A stretch of 64,000 nt of DNA from Streptomyces sp. TP-A0356 (GCF_001417775.1 NZ_BBZJ01000019.1:124001-188000); one strand, 5' to 3'; shown: positions 1-8,792, numbered from the stretch's first letter. Numbers and translations are program-made. The notes: generated by a model not told the origin, from the letters alone.

Positions 1-2
1 TC

Positions 3-1217
3 GAGCGGGTGGCCGCCGGTCTCGACCGGCGGCTGCGGGTGGTGACCGGACTGGACGCGGACCCCGGTTCCGGCCCCGGCCGGGGCGGGTTCGCCGAACC
101 GGAGCCGCCGCCGGCGCCCTGGGACGCCCAGACGATCATCTACACCTCGGGAACGACCGGGCCCTCCAAGGGAGTCGTGTCGTCCTACGCCCACCTCTAC
201 AGCAGTTGCACCGCCGCCTTCCACGGCATCGCCGGCCCGGACGACCGCTATCTGCTGCAACTGCCGCTGTTCCACGCCGGCGGCACGATCGGCGCCTACG
301 GGATGCTCGTCCACGGCGGGTCGTTGACGGTGGTGCCGGCCTTCACCACCAAGGAGTTCTGGCCGCTGGTCCGCCGCACGGGCACGACGCTGTGCACCCT
401 GCTCGGAGTGATGGCGACCTATCTGCTCAAGGAGCCGGAGGATCCGCGGGACACCGACCATCGGCTGCGAGAGGTGTTCGTCATACCGCTGGGCGGCGAC
501 ACGGGAGACTTCGCGCGGCGTTTCGGTGTGCGGGTGCGGGCCCTGTTCAACATGACGGAGGTCTCGTGCCCGGTGCTCTCGGAACCTGATCCGGACATCC
601 CCCTGTACTGCGGCACACCGCGCCCCGGGATCGAGTCGAGGGTGGTGGACGAGCACGACCGCGAGGTGCCGGACGGCGTGCCCGGCGAGTTGGTGCTGCG
701 GTCGCGGCGGCCCTGGTCGTTGCTCAGCGGCTACCACGGCAGGCCCGAGGCGACGGCCGAAGCCTGGCGCAACGGCTGGTTCCACACCGGTGACACCTTC
801 CGCCGCGCCCCCGACGGCGGACTGGTCTTCGTCGACCGCAAGAAGGACGCCATCAGACGCCGGGGCGAGAACATCTCCTCCTTCGAGGTCGAGGCACAGG
901 CGCTGGCCCATCCGGCGGTGCGCGAGGCCGCCGCCGTGGCCGTACCGGGAGACGAGGGAGAGGACGAAGTACTCCTCGTCGTCTGCCCGCTGGGGGAGCC
1001 GGGAGCCGAGCGGCCCGATCCGGCGGCGCTGCTCGGCTTCCTCCGAAGCCGCCTCGCGCACTTCATGCTGCCGCGCTATGTCCGGGTGCTCGACGCCCTG
1101 CCGAAGACGCCCACCGGCAAGCCCCTGAAGCACCTGCTGCGCGCCGAGGGAGTCACCGAGGACACCTGGGACCGGGAGACGGCCGGAATCCGCATCCGAC
1201 GGGAGAAGCTGCTGTGA
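3..1217 (+). CDS. AMP-dependent acyl-CoA synthetase/ligase (5' partial)
   Basis: The reading frame is open at the left window edge, so the true start lies outside; about 400 residues are visible where the family usually has 500 or more, so the N-terminal lobe is missing. Seen: the phosphate-binding loop TSGTTGPSKG near residue 46, the hinge region GWFHTGD followed by DRKKDAIRRRGENIS, and the C-terminal catalytic-lysine segment PKTPTGKPLKH. This is the ANL superfamily, which activates a carboxylic acid as acyl-AMP and transfers it to CoA. The ending resembles the CaiC-like ligases. It overlaps the next gene by 4 bp (GTGA), so translation is probably coupled. The neighbours (crotonase, hydrolase, amidohydrolase) suggest catabolism of an organic acid; the substrate is unknown. 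Confidence 0.9.
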   Translation, partial: ERVAAGLDRRLRVVTGLDADPGSGPGRGGFAEPEPPPAPWDAQTIIYTSGTTGPSKGVVSSYAHLYSSCTAAFHGIAGPDDRYLLQLPLFHAGGTIGAYGMLVHGGSLTVVPAFTTKEFWPLVRRTGTTLCTLLGVMATYLLKEPEDPRDTDHRLREVFVIPLGGDTGDFARRFGVRVRALFNMTEVSCPVLSEPDPDIPLYCGTPRPGIESRVVDEHDREVPDGVPGELVLRSRRPWSLLSGYHGRPEATAEAWRNGWFHTGDTFRRAPDGGLVFVDRKKDAIRRRGENISSFEVEAQALAHPAVREAAAVAVPGDEGEDEVLLVVCPLGEPGAERPDPAALLGFLRSRLAHFMLPRYVRVLDALPKTPTGKPLKHLLRAEGVTEDTWDRETAGIRIRREKLL

Positions 1218-2131
1218 GCACCGAGACCGTACGTCCCGCCGGGACCCTCCGCTCCGCCGAGCCGGCGGGGGAGCGCAGGGAGTGGACCGGCGCGGCGACC
1301 CTGTCCTTCGCCGCGTTCGCCGACCGCGTCGACCCGGACCCGGACGTCCCGCTGCGGGCACGGCTGGTGGACCGGGTGGCCACCCTCGTCCTCGACCGGC
1401 CGCGGCAACGCAACAGCCTCACCCACGTCCTCTCCAGCCACCTGCTGCAGGGCCTGCTCTGCGCGGGGGACGACCCCGAGGTACGTACCGTCGTACTCAC
1501 CGGCGGCGGCGGGGCCTTCTGCGCCGGCGACGACGTGGACAGCGTGCGCCGCTGGCGGCTGGGCGACCGCGCCGACGCCCCCTTCGACCCCCTCACCTCC
1601 GACGCGCACTACCTGCGGGTCTGCGAGGCGGTCCTGCATCTGCCGAAGCCGGTGGTCGCGGCGGTGACCGGAGCGGCGGCCGGGGCGGGGGCCGAGATCG
1701 TCTGCGCCGCCGACTACCGGCTGGCCGACACCACCGCCTCGATCGGCAGCCGTCTCGCCGGGGTGGGGCATGTCGGCAATGTGGTGCTGATGTCCCGGCT
1801 GGTCGGCCCCGCCCGGGCCACCGAGATCTATCTGACCGGCCGTATGGTGCCCGCGGGGGAGGCGCTGGCGCTCGGCCTGTTCGACCGGATCTGCCCGCCG
1901 GACGCCTTCGGCCGCGAACTGGGCGCGCTGACCGAGCGGTTCGCGGCACTGCCGACCACCTCGGTCGGCCTCTTCAAGGAACTGCGGGAACGCAGCTGGG
2001 GCCAGCCGGCCGAGTACGGGCTCCGTTTGCAGGACGCGTACCATCTGCGCACCCACGGCACGGTGCGTGACGCGGCGGAAGGGCTGCGGGCCTTCACCGA
2101 GAGGCGTCCGCCCCGCTTCACGGGGAGCTGA
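1214..2131 (+). CDS. enoyl-CoA hydratase/isomerase family (crotonase) protein
   Basis: A 305-residue crotonase-fold protein. The two oxyanion-hole segments are visible, GGGGAFCAGDD and the Gly/Ala-rich TGAAAGAGAEIVCAAD. An N-terminal extension of about 45 residues precedes the fold. At the place where hydratases usually have a P-E-x-G catalytic glutamate I read GVGHVGN, so the chemistry may be isomerase, hydrolase or decarboxylase rather than classical hydration; this is an inference from one motif. The GTG start overlaps the ligase stop by 4 bp, so it probably acts on the CoA thioester made by the upstream ligase. Confidence 0.85.
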   Translation: MSTETVRPAGTLRSAEPAGERREWTGAATLSFAAFADRVDPDPDVPLRARLVDRVATLVLDRPRQRNSLTHVLSSHLLQGLLCAGDDPEVRTVVLTGGGGAFCAGDDVDSVRRWRLGDRADAPFDPLTSDAHYLRVCEAVLHLPKPVVAAVTGAAAGAGAEIVCAADYRLADTTASIGSRLAGVGHVGNVVLMSRLVGPARATEIYLTGRMVPAGEALALGLFDRICPPDAFGRELGALTERFAALPTTSVGLFKELRERSWGQPAEYGLRLQDAYHLRTHGTVRDAAEGLRAFTERRPPRFTGS

Positions 2132-2187
2132 CGCGGATGCACCCCCCGTCATACGGCGTGTCACCGCACCGACACCGGCTGTCACGA

Positions 2188-2193
2188 TATTCT
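2188..2193 (+). promoter_or_regulatory. -10 element of a possible leaderless promoter
   Basis: TATTCT lies exactly 7 nt before the GTG start at 2201, and no Shine-Dalgarno sequence is present. Transcription would begin at or next to the start codon. No convincing -35 is seen. Confidence 0.45.
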
Positions 2194-2200
2194 GAATCCG

Positions 2201-3061
2201 GTGAACGACGTTTCGCCCCCTCCCCGGCCCGGCACCGGCCTCCGTGCCGAGGTCCCGCACACCCTCACCCGCGACGGCGCATGCCTGCACTACTGGACGG
2301 CCGGGCCCCCGACGGCGCCTCTGGTGGCCCTCACCCATGGCGCCGGTGCCGACCACCGCATGTTCGATCCGCAGATCCCCGCCCTGCTCGCGGCCGGGTA
2401 CCGCACCCTGCGCTGGGACGTCCGCCACCACGGACTCTCGGTGTGCCGCAACCGCCGCTTCCGCGTCCTGGACGCCGCCGACGACCTGCGGGCCCTGCTG
2501 GAGACCTGCCCCGGACCCTGGCCGGTGGTCCTGCTCGGCCAGTCGATAGGGGGCAACATCGCGCAGGAGTATCTGCGCCGCCGTCCCGACGACGTGGCGG
2601 CACTGGTCGTCATCGGCTCCACGTCCAACACCCTGCCGGTCAGCCGTGCGCAACGGGCACAGCTGGCGCTGTCCCGTCCGTTGCTGCGGATGCTGCCCTA
2701 CCGCCGGCTCGCGGCCAGGATGGCCGTCGCCTCGGCCCGGACACCCGAGGCCCGTGCCCATCTGCGGGAGGTGTTCCTGCGGATGGGCCGCCGGGGCTTC
2801 CTGACCGTGTGGGAGGGCATGACCCGGACGCTCACCCAGGACCCCGACTATCTGATCGACAGGCCCCAGCTACTGCTCTGCGGCCAGTACGACAGCACGG
2901 GGAACGTCAGGAGCGCCATGGAGCGGTGGAACCGGCGCGATCCGCGGAGCGGACTGCGGGTGCTGCCGGACGCGGGCCATGTCGCCAACCTCGACCGACC
3001 GGACCTGGTCAATCGGATGATCGTCGACTTCCTGAGCGGACTGAGGACCCATGCGGAATGA
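2201..3061 (+). CDS. alpha/beta hydrolase
   Basis: A 286-residue alpha/beta-hydrolase. The oxyanion-side HGAGADHRMF is near residue 47, the nucleophile elbow GQSIGG puts the catalytic serine at about residue 115, an acid candidate lies in GQYDSTGN and the histidine in DAGHVANLDRP. It could be an esterase, lactonase or C-C hydrolase; nothing in the sequence fixes the substrate. It starts with GTG behind a TATTCT -10 without a ribosome-binding site, so it is probably expressed separately from the two genes upstream. Its 3' end overlaps the regulator gene by 11 bp. Confidence 0.85.
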   Translation: MNDVSPPPRPGTGLRAEVPHTLTRDGACLHYWTAGPPTAPLVALTHGAGADHRMFDPQIPALLAAGYRTLRWDVRHHGLSVCRNRRFRVLDAADDLRALLETCPGPWPVVLLGQSIGGNIAQEYLRRRPDDVAALVVIGSTSNTLPVSRAQRAQLALSRPLLRMLPYRRLAARMAVASARTPEARAHLREVFLRMGRRGFLTVWEGMTRTLTQDPDYLIDRPQLLLCGQYDSTGNVRSAMERWNRRDPRSGLRVLPDAGHVANLDRPDLVNRMIVDFLSGLRTHAE

Positions 3062-3566
3062 AACGGATCGCGACGCGGCCGCCCTGCCCGCCCCCGAGGA
3101 CGCGGACGGACACGGACACGGAGACGTCTTCGTCTCCTCGATGGGCGCCCTGCTGGAGCGGTGGGGCCTGCCGCAGACGACCGGGCGGCTCTACGGCTAT
3201 CTGCTGCTCCGGGACACACCCGTGGACCTCGACACGATGGTCCAGGACCTGGGCGCGAGCAAGAGCGGTCTCAGCGTGGCGGCGCGGCAGCTGGAGTCCT
3301 GGTCCCTGGTACGGCGGCTGACCCAGCCCGGCAGCCGGCGCGTCCGCTACGAGGCCGTCGGGGACGTACATGGTCTGCTGCAGGCCAACAACGCACACCT
3401 GCGGACCTTCTCGAACACCCTGCGTCTGGGGGTCGCGGCCGCCCGCGGCGGGTCGCGAGAGCGCCTCTCGGATCTCGCCGACCTCTTCACGCTCTACGTC
3501 GACCAGGCCGACCGGGTCCTCGCGGCCTGGGAGTCCGGCCGGGACTCGGCCCGCGAGGAGCGCTGA
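3051..3566 (+). CDS. GbsR/MarR-type winged-helix regulator
   Basis: A 171-residue protein with a winged helix at about residues 30-105. The segments GRLYGYLLLRD, LGASKSGLSVAARQLESWSLV and GSRRVRYEAVG match the helix-turn-helix and wing of the GbsR/MarR group. The C-terminal half is helical and probably dimerises. It starts inside the hydrolase gene (ATG after GAGG), so it is translationally coupled to it. It likely controls the surrounding catabolic genes; no operator could be identified. Confidence 0.8.
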   Translation: MRNETDRDAAALPAPEDADGHGHGDVFVSSMGALLERWGLPQTTGRLYGYLLLRDTPVDLDTMVQDLGASKSGLSVAARQLESWSLVRRLTQPGSRRVRYEAVGDVHGLLQANNAHLRTFSNTLRLGVAAARGGSRERLSDLADLFTLYVDQADRVLAAWESGRDSAREER

Positions 3567-3616
3567 CCCGGCACGGTCCACGCCCGTCCCGCCGCCACCG
3601 CAGAGGAGACACGCCC

Positions 3617-4570
3617 GTGCGGCCTCCCGTCATCGACGTCTGCTCGCTGATCCACGACACCGCCGGCTGGCGGGCCTACCTCAACCGGCTCGGTGAGAAC
3701 GCCCCGGAGTACCTCGACGTCTTCTCCGCCGCTCTCTGCCGCTACTTCGACGCCTCGCGCCCCGTCTACCGGGCGGCGCTCAGGGACGGCTGGAGAGCGG
3801 CGCTGGACGTGCTGCTGCCGCCCGCCCGGCCGCCGTTCGACCTGCGGGCCCACCTCGCCGAGCAGGACCGGCAGGGTGTCGTCGCCGAGATCGCCATGGG
3901 CAGCCAGGAGCGGCTTCCCGACGGCCGTACCGTCAACGACTGGCTGCTGAGCACCACCGCTTCCGCCCGCTCCCGCATCCATGTGTGGGCGGGCATCTCG
4001 CTCCGGGACCCGGTGGCCGCCCTGCGCGAGGCGGAACGCACCGTCGAGGCCGGCGCCGAGGGCCTGTGCGTCATTCCGTTCCTCGACGGCACCGACCCCA
4101 CCGATCCCGCCTTCACCCCCGTCTTCGACGCCGCCCGCCTGCAGAGACTGCCGGTCTGGCTGCACACCGGCCACCACTTCGCGGCCCGGCGCGCCACCGG
4201 CCTCGGCAGCTGGCGCACCCTGGAGACCCTGGCGGCGCGCCATCCCGGGCTCATCCTGGTGGCCGGCCACGCGGGCTGGCCCGAGGTGACGGAGACGCTG
4301 CTGACGGCGGCCCGGCACCCGCACGTGTATCTGGAGTTCTCCTCGCACCGGCCCCGCCGGATGGCCGACCCGGGCTCCGGCTGGTCGCCGTTGCTCCATC
4401 ACGCCCGGACCCTCGCCCGCGAGCGCACCCTCTTCGGCACCTCCACCTGGGTCAACCCCGTGCCCGTCCGCAGGCTGGCCGACGAACTGACCGCGCTGGA
4501 TCTCGGTGACGACATCACCGGCGCCTGGCTCTCCGCCAACGCCCGGCGCCTGCTCGGCCTCAGGGCCTGA
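3617..4570 (+). CDS. amidohydrolase-2 family metal-dependent hydrolase
   Basis: 317 residues from a GTG preceded by GAGGAG at 8-9 nt; longer in-frame reading to the left is the antisense-free shadow of the regulator gene. The protein has the amidohydrolase-2 layout: VIDVCSLIHD at the N-terminus, HTGHHF in the middle, LVAGHAGWPEV, and a final RTLFGTSTWVNP segment where the family has its catalytic Asp region. Relatives include decarboxylases and hydrolases of aromatic or lactone substrates. The usual N-terminal HxH metal motif is not evident, so metal use may differ. It closes the catabolic cluster. Confidence 0.75.
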   Translation: MRPPVIDVCSLIHDTAGWRAYLNRLGENAPEYLDVFSAALCRYFDASRPVYRAALRDGWRAALDVLLPPARPPFDLRAHLAEQDRQGVVAEIAMGSQERLPDGRTVNDWLLSTTASARSRIHVWAGISLRDPVAALREAERTVEAGAEGLCVIPFLDGTDPTDPAFTPVFDAARLQRLPVWLHTGHHFAARRATGLGSWRTLETLAARHPGLILVAGHAGWPEVTETLLTAARHPHVYLEFSSHRPRRMADPGSGWSPLLHHARTLARERTLFGTSTWVNPVPVRRLADELTALDLGDDITGAWLSANARRLLGLRA

Positions 4571-4687
4571 CGGGCGGCGGACCCGGGCCCCGGTCCGCGT
4601 TGTCGTCCGGGGCCGGCGGGCGGACCATACCCAGTAGCAGGCATCGTGGCGTGGTCGGGAGGGGCGCCCGCATCGGGAGAGGGGCTG

Positions 4688-4993
4688 ATGGTCATGGAGT
4701 GGGCATCTTGGACGACGAAGGGAGTGTTCGCCGGGCGCGGAGGAGCCCGCACCGACGAGGCCGGGATCCTCACCGGCGACCTGACCGTCCACACCACCTG
4801 GCACTGCGGTCAGGCCGACGTGGCGGTCCAGTACAGCGGCGGCTCCCAGTGGTTCACCCTCACCGGAAGCCCGGTGCCGTGCCCTTCCGAGCAGGACAGC
4901 CGACACCTGCACCAGGAGGTGGTGGAAGCCGTGCGGGCCGGAGGCGGAGCCACGGTTCCACGGCTTCACGAGCATCCGCGGCAGAACACGTAG
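4688..4993 (+). CDS. conserved small protein upstream of archease
   Basis: A 101-residue protein of unknown function. The ATG at 4688 sits 3-4 nt behind GAGAGGGG; a second in-frame ATG at 4694 has better spacing. The central part (ITGDLTVHTTWHCGQADVAVQYSGG) looks like beta strands, the C-terminal third is helical, and two cysteines are present. There is no signal peptide or membrane segment. It ends 18 bp before archease on the same strand, so the two are probably cotranscribed. Streptomyces genomes seem to carry similar short proteins here, by memory only. Confidence 0.65.
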   Translation: MVMEWASWTTKGVFAGRGGARTDEAGILTGDLTVHTTWHCGQADVAVQYSGGSQWFTLTGSPVPCPSEQDSRHLHQEVVEAVRAGGGATVPRLHEHPRQNT

Positions 4994-5011
4994 ATGCGAC
5001 CGGAGAGCGCC

Positions 5012-5428
5012 ATGCCGCGCGGCGGGCACCGCAGCGTTCCGCACACCGCGGACCTGCGGGTGGAGGCATGGGGCACGACGCGTGAGGAGTGCCTGGCGCA
5101 GGCCGTGCGGGGGGTGTGCGAGTCCTTCCTGGACCTGACCGGAGCCGTCGGCGACCGGCGGCGGGACGTGGTGCTCCGGGCCGAACGGGACGAGGACCTG
5201 CTGGTGGCCCTGCTGGAGGAGGTCGTGTACCGGCTCGACACCGCGGGCGAGGTCCCGGTCGGGCTGGAACTCGCCCCGGTCGCCGGCGGCCTGCGCGCGG
5301 ACCTGCGCATGGCCGACGCCGACTCGCTCCCGGTGACGGGCGCCGCCCCGAAGGCCGTCACCCTCCATGAACTGCACGTCGGTCACGGGGCCCAGGGCTG
5401 GACCTGTTCGGTGACGCTCGACGTCTGA
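5012..5428 (+). CDS. archease family protein
   Basis: 138 residues from the ATG at 5012, chosen because GGAGAG lies 6 nt upstream; an ATG at 4994, directly after the previous stop, is the alternative. Archease features: an early HTADLRVEAWG (the family has H-T-A-D), the helix LLVALLEEVVYRLD, and a C-terminal KAVTLHELHV strand near the metal-binding site. Archease activates RtcB by promoting guanylylation of the ligase and multiple turnover. RtcB lies 0.8 kb downstream on the same strand, which supports the call. Confidence 0.88.
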   Translation: MPRGGHRSVPHTADLRVEAWGTTREECLAQAVRGVCESFLDLTGAVGDRRRDVVLRAERDEDLLVALLEEVVYRLDTAGEVPVGLELAPVAGGLRADLRMADADSLPVTGAAPKAVTLHELHVGHGAQGWTCSVTLDV

Positions 5429-5681
5429 GCGGCACCCGAGCCCACCCCGCGCAATACCATGGACGCCATAGGGCAGGAACGACGAGAAGCCACCGCGTGC
5501 GACGTCCTCCGCGCCTGCGTCATTGCCGCGGGCCGCCACCGCAGGCGCTGCCCGCATTCCTGTCGACTTCTGAATCACCTGATCGTTCGCGGTGTCGCCC
5601 ACCGCACGCGCCGGGACGCCGCACTCCGCGCGGCCATCAATGTCACGGACAGCGCCCCGGACAGACCGGAAGGGAAGATTC

Positions 5682-6110
5682 ATGTCCGTCACACACCCGC
5701 CCGACTTCGAGCACACCATCCACACGGCGAACATCTGGCTGAAATCGGTGGCCGAGAGTCTGGGAACCGAGGACCGCCACCTTGCCCACCGGCTCCTGCG
5801 CACCTGGTTGCACACGCTCCGGGACCGGCTCACCGTCGACGTGGCCGCCCACTTCGCCGCCCAGCTGCCCGAGCTGATGCGGGGCGCCTACTACGACGGC
5901 TGGGACCCCAGCCACGTACCGATCAAGTACGACCGCGAGGGCTACGTGAACCGCTTCTCCCAGGAAGGCAAGGTTCCGGTCGAGGACGTCCCACGGATCG
6001 CCGCCGCGGTCACCGCCGCGGTCCGCGAGCACGTCTCGCCCGGGCAACTGGAGTCGGCGCTCGAACAGGTCCCGCACGACATCCGCGAAATCCTCCTCCA
6101 GCCGGCCTGA
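5682..6110 (+). CDS. DUF2267 domain protein
   Basis: 142 residues from an ATG with AGGGAAG about 6 nt upstream. The entire protein is one helical DUF2267 domain: an N-terminal HTANIWLKSVAESLG, then a helix LRTWLHTLRDRLTVD, the segment LPELMRGAYYDGWDP and two further helices. The function of DUF2267 is not established. It sits between archease and RtcB on the same strand; the 253-bp gap to archease contains no recognisable gene and could hold its own promoter. A role connected to RNA repair or stress is inferred only from position. Confidence 0.85.
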   Translation: MSVTHPPDFEHTIHTANIWLKSVAESLGTEDRHLAHRLLRTWLHTLRDRLTVDVAAHFAAQLPELMRGAYYDGWDPSHVPIKYDREGYVNRFSQEGKVPVEDVPRIAAAVTAAVREHVSPGQLESALEQVPHDIREILLQPA

Positions 6111-6189
6111 CCCGCCCACGGCGCCGGGGCGCGGGCTGGGCGCCGGCCCCGCCGCCGGGACGGCGGCCGGCCGACGGGTGGTGACGGGC

Positions 6190-7614
6190 ATGGAGATCAC
6201 GCTGGTGCCGGAGAACCCGTTCCGGTTCCGTATCGACCCGCACGACCTGATGCGGGTGCCGGGAGTGGTCTTCGCGACGCGGGACCTGCTGCCGCAGACG
6301 GTCGGGGACAAGGCGCTGGAACAGGTCGTCAACGTGGCGACGCTGCCCGGCATCGTCCGCGCCTCGTTCGCGATGCCCGATGTGCACTGGGGGTACGGCT
6401 TCCCGATCGGCGGGGTCGCCGCCACCGACATCGACGACGGCGGAGTGATCTCGCCCGGCGGCGTCGGCTTCGACATCTCCTGCGGTGTCCGGCTGCTCGC
6501 CGCCGGTATCGACCGTGACCGGCTGGCCCCGAGGATGCGGCCGCTGATGGACGTCCTCGGCGACACGGTTCCGCGCGGCATGGGCCGTGGCGGGCTGTGG
6601 AAGCTCTCCGGCCGGGCGGAGATGGAGAAGCTCCTCGTCGACGGAGCCCGGTACGCGGTCGAACGCGGTCACGGTGTACCACGCGACCTGGACCGTTGCG
6701 AGGACCGCGGAGCACTCGCGGGGGCCGATCCCTCACAGGTCGGGCAGCGGGCCGTGGAACGGGGGCTGCAACAGGTGGGAAGCCTGGGCTCGGGCAATCA
6801 CTTCCTGGAGGTACAGGCCGTCGAGCAGGTGTACGACGCCGAGACCGCGGCCGCCTTCGGTCTGCACGCCGGCCAGGTCTGCGTCATGATCCACTGCGGC
6901 TCACGCGGCCTGGGCCACCAGGTGTGCACCGACCACGTCCGCGTCATGGACCAGTCCCTGCGCGCATTCGGCATCCACATCCCGGACCGGCAGCTGGCCT
7001 GCGCGCCCGTCGTCTCGACACCCGGCCGCGCCTACCTCGGCGCGATGGCGGCCGCCGCCAACTACGGCCGCGCCAACCGGCAGTTGCTCTCCCAGGCCGC
7101 GCGTCATGCCTTCGCCACCGCCGCGCGTACGGAACTCGACCTGGTCTACGACGTCTCCCACAACACCGCCAAGATCGAGACCCACGACGTGGACGGGGTA
7201 CGGCGCCGGCTGTGCGTCCACCGCAAGGGCGCCACTCTCGCGCTCCCGCCCGGCCACCCCGATCTGCCGGAGGACCTCGTCGGCTTCGGGCACCCCGTTC
7301 TGGTACCCGGCACGATGGGCACGGCCTCGTACGTGATGGTCGGCACCCCCGGGAACGACGCGTTCTCCTCCTCCGCCCATGGCGCGGGGCGCGTGTGGAG
7401 CCGCCACCAGGCGCTGCGCCGGGTCCGTGGCGAGGAGCTGCGGGCCCTGCTGGAGTCCCAGGGCGTCTCCGTCAGGCCGTCCTCGTGGCGCGGGCTCGCC
7501 GAAGAGGCCCCCGACGCCTACAAGGACGTCGACGCGGTCGCCCGCGCCACCGAAGGCGCGGGCCTCGCCCGGCTGGTCGTCCGCCTGGTACCCCTCGGGG
7601 TCGTCAAGGGCTAG
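6190..7614 (+). CDS. rtcB: RNA-splicing ligase RtcB
   Basis: 474 residues from the ATG at 6190; GTGs at 6178 and 6181 are possible starts. It joins RNA 2',3'-cyclic phosphate (or 3'-phosphate) and 5'-OH ends using GTP and Mn. With this start the metal ligands fall at D95 and C98 (GFDISCG), H204 (GSGNHFLE), H235 (IHCGSRGLGHQ) and H324 (VSHNTAK). The guanylylated histidine would be H397 in the HGAGR motif. HRKGAT is also intact, so the enzyme should be active. Archease lies upstream in the same direction. In bacteria RtcB repairs cleaved tRNA or rRNA; the physiological RNA here is unknown. Confidence 0.95.
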   Translation: MEITLVPENPFRFRIDPHDLMRVPGVVFATRDLLPQTVGDKALEQVVNVATLPGIVRASFAMPDVHWGYGFPIGGVAATDIDDGGVISPGGVGFDISCGVRLLAAGIDRDRLAPRMRPLMDVLGDTVPRGMGRGGLWKLSGRAEMEKLLVDGARYAVERGHGVPRDLDRCEDRGALAGADPSQVGQRAVERGLQQVGSLGSGNHFLEVQAVEQVYDAETAAAFGLHAGQVCVMIHCGSRGLGHQVCTDHVRVMDQSLRAFGIHIPDRQLACAPVVSTPGRAYLGAMAAAANYGRANRQLLSQAARHAFATAARTELDLVYDVSHNTAKIETHDVDGVRRRLCVHRKGATLALPPGHPDLPEDLVGFGHPVLVPGTMGTASYVMVGTPGNDAFSSSAHGAGRVWSRHQALRRVRGEELRALLESQGVSVRPSSWRGLAEEAPDAYKDVDAVARATEGAGLARLVVRLVPLGVVKG

Positions 7615-7670
7615 CGATCACTTCGGAGCACGGAACCCCGGCGAGCGGCTCGGCGCGCTGCTGCAAGACC

Positions 7671-8786
7671 TCAGGAGCCCGCCAGCCCCGTCTTCAGACC
7701 CGCCCCGCACAGCGGCACGGCCGCGCTGCGGCTTCCCAGCACCCCGTCCCGTACCGCCGCCCAGCACACCACCCCCGTGGACTCCACATACAGACCCCGG
7801 GACGCCAAGTCCAACTGGGCGTGGCGGATCTGGTCCTCCGTCACGGTGAGGAACCTGCCGCCCGAGTCGCGAACCGCGCGCAGGATCTGGCGGGCCCGGA
7901 GCGGGCGGGGGACCGCGATCGCCTCGGCGAAGGTCGGGCCCGTGCCGGTCGTGGGCGCGGTGTCCACCAGGTCGTCGGCGCCCTCCTCAAACGCGTGCGC
8001 GAGCGGCGCGACCGCCGCCGCCTGCACCGCGTACAGCGCCGGACGCCGGTCGAGCAGGCCCGCCGCGTACAGTTCGGCGACGGCGAGGGCCGCGCCCAGC
8101 AGCAGCGTGCCGTTGCCGACGGGCAGCACGAGCACGTCCGGCAGGCGACCCCCCAGGTCCTCCCACAGCTCGTGGGTGTACGTCTTAGTGCCGTGCAGGA
8201 AGTACGGGTTGAAGACGTGCGACGCGTAGAACACCTCCGGCTCGTCCGCCGCCTCGCGTGCCGCCCGCGCCGCCGCCTCGCGGTCGCCGTCGACCACCCG
8301 CACCCGCGCCCCGTGCGCCCGGATCTGCTCCAGCTTCTTGGTTGAGACGCCCTCGGGGACGTACACCGTGCACGGCAGCGCGGCCCGTGCGCAGTAGGCG
8401 GCGATCGCCGTGCCCGCGTTGCCGCTGCTGTCGGCGAGGACCTGCCGCGGACGCAGCCGCAGCGCCAGCTCGGCCAGCAGCACCGCGCCCCGGTCCTTGA
8501 AGGACAGCGTCGGCGTCAGGAAGTCGAGCTTGGTCCAGATGCCGTCCTTGAGCTCCACGAGCGGCGTACGGCCCTCGCCGAGGCTGACCGAGGGCGCGGC
8601 CAGCGGCAGCGTCTCGGCGTACCGCCACAGCGAGTTGACCCGTCCGGCAAGGGACTTCAGCGGCGCGGGGGTGGGGGCGAAGTCGAGGTCCAGAGGGCCG
8701 TGGCAGACGGGACAGCACCAGGCGAACGACTCCGCGGGCACGCGCGTTCCGTCCACCGGGCAGTAACGGTCCGGCAAAGGTGTCAT
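7671..8786 (-). CDS. PLP-dependent threonine synthase-like enzyme
   Basis: 371 residues from the ATG at 8786; an in-frame ATG at 8825 would add 13 residues. The N-terminus has a small zinc-ribbon-like CPVDG...CCPVC pair typical of the threonine synthase/cysteate synthase group. PLP binding: the Schiff-base lysine is in LSFKDRG, the cofactor loop is SSGNAGTA, and a late VGNGT segment follows. It catalyses beta- or gamma-replacement/elimination, but the true substrate is not clear from sequence, and threonine synthase proper is usually encoded beside hom and thrB. The start lacks a Shine-Dalgarno sequence and is preceded by a -10-like TACCCT. It converges on rtcB with a 56-bp gap. Confidence 0.8.
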   Translation of the reverse strand: MTPLPDRYCPVDGTRVPAESFAWCCPVCHGPLDLDFAPTPAPLKSLAGRVNSLWRYAETLPLAAPSVSLGEGRTPLVELKDGIWTKLDFLTPTLSFKDRGAVLLAELALRLRPRQVLADSSGNAGTAIAAYCARAALPCTVYVPEGVSTKKLEQIRAHGARVRVVDGDREAAARAAREAADEPEVFYASHVFNPYFLHGTKTYTHELWEDLGGRLPDVLVLPVGNGTLLLGAALAVAELYAAGLLDRRPALYAVQAAAVAPLAHAFEEGADDLVDTAPTTGTGPTFAEAIAVPRPLRARQILRAVRDSGGRFLTVTEDQIRHAQLDLASRGLYVESTGVVCWAAVRDGVLGSRSAAVPLCGAGLKTGLAGS

Positions 8787-8792
8787 ACGGGC

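Noticed and set aside
1076..2761. 561-codon open frame on the minus strand across the crotonase and hydrolase genes
   Set aside because: It is antisense to two genes with clear family motifs; long opposite-strand open frames are expected at this GC content and the translation has no recognisable domain.
3494..5833. 779-codon open frame on the minus strand
   Set aside because: It runs antisense through the regulator, amidohydrolase, small protein and archease genes and shows no domain.
7671..8786. Assigning thrC to the threonine-synthase-like gene
   Set aside because: The PLP fold and zinc-ribbon fit, but related enzymes have other substrates and the hom/thrB neighbours are missing.
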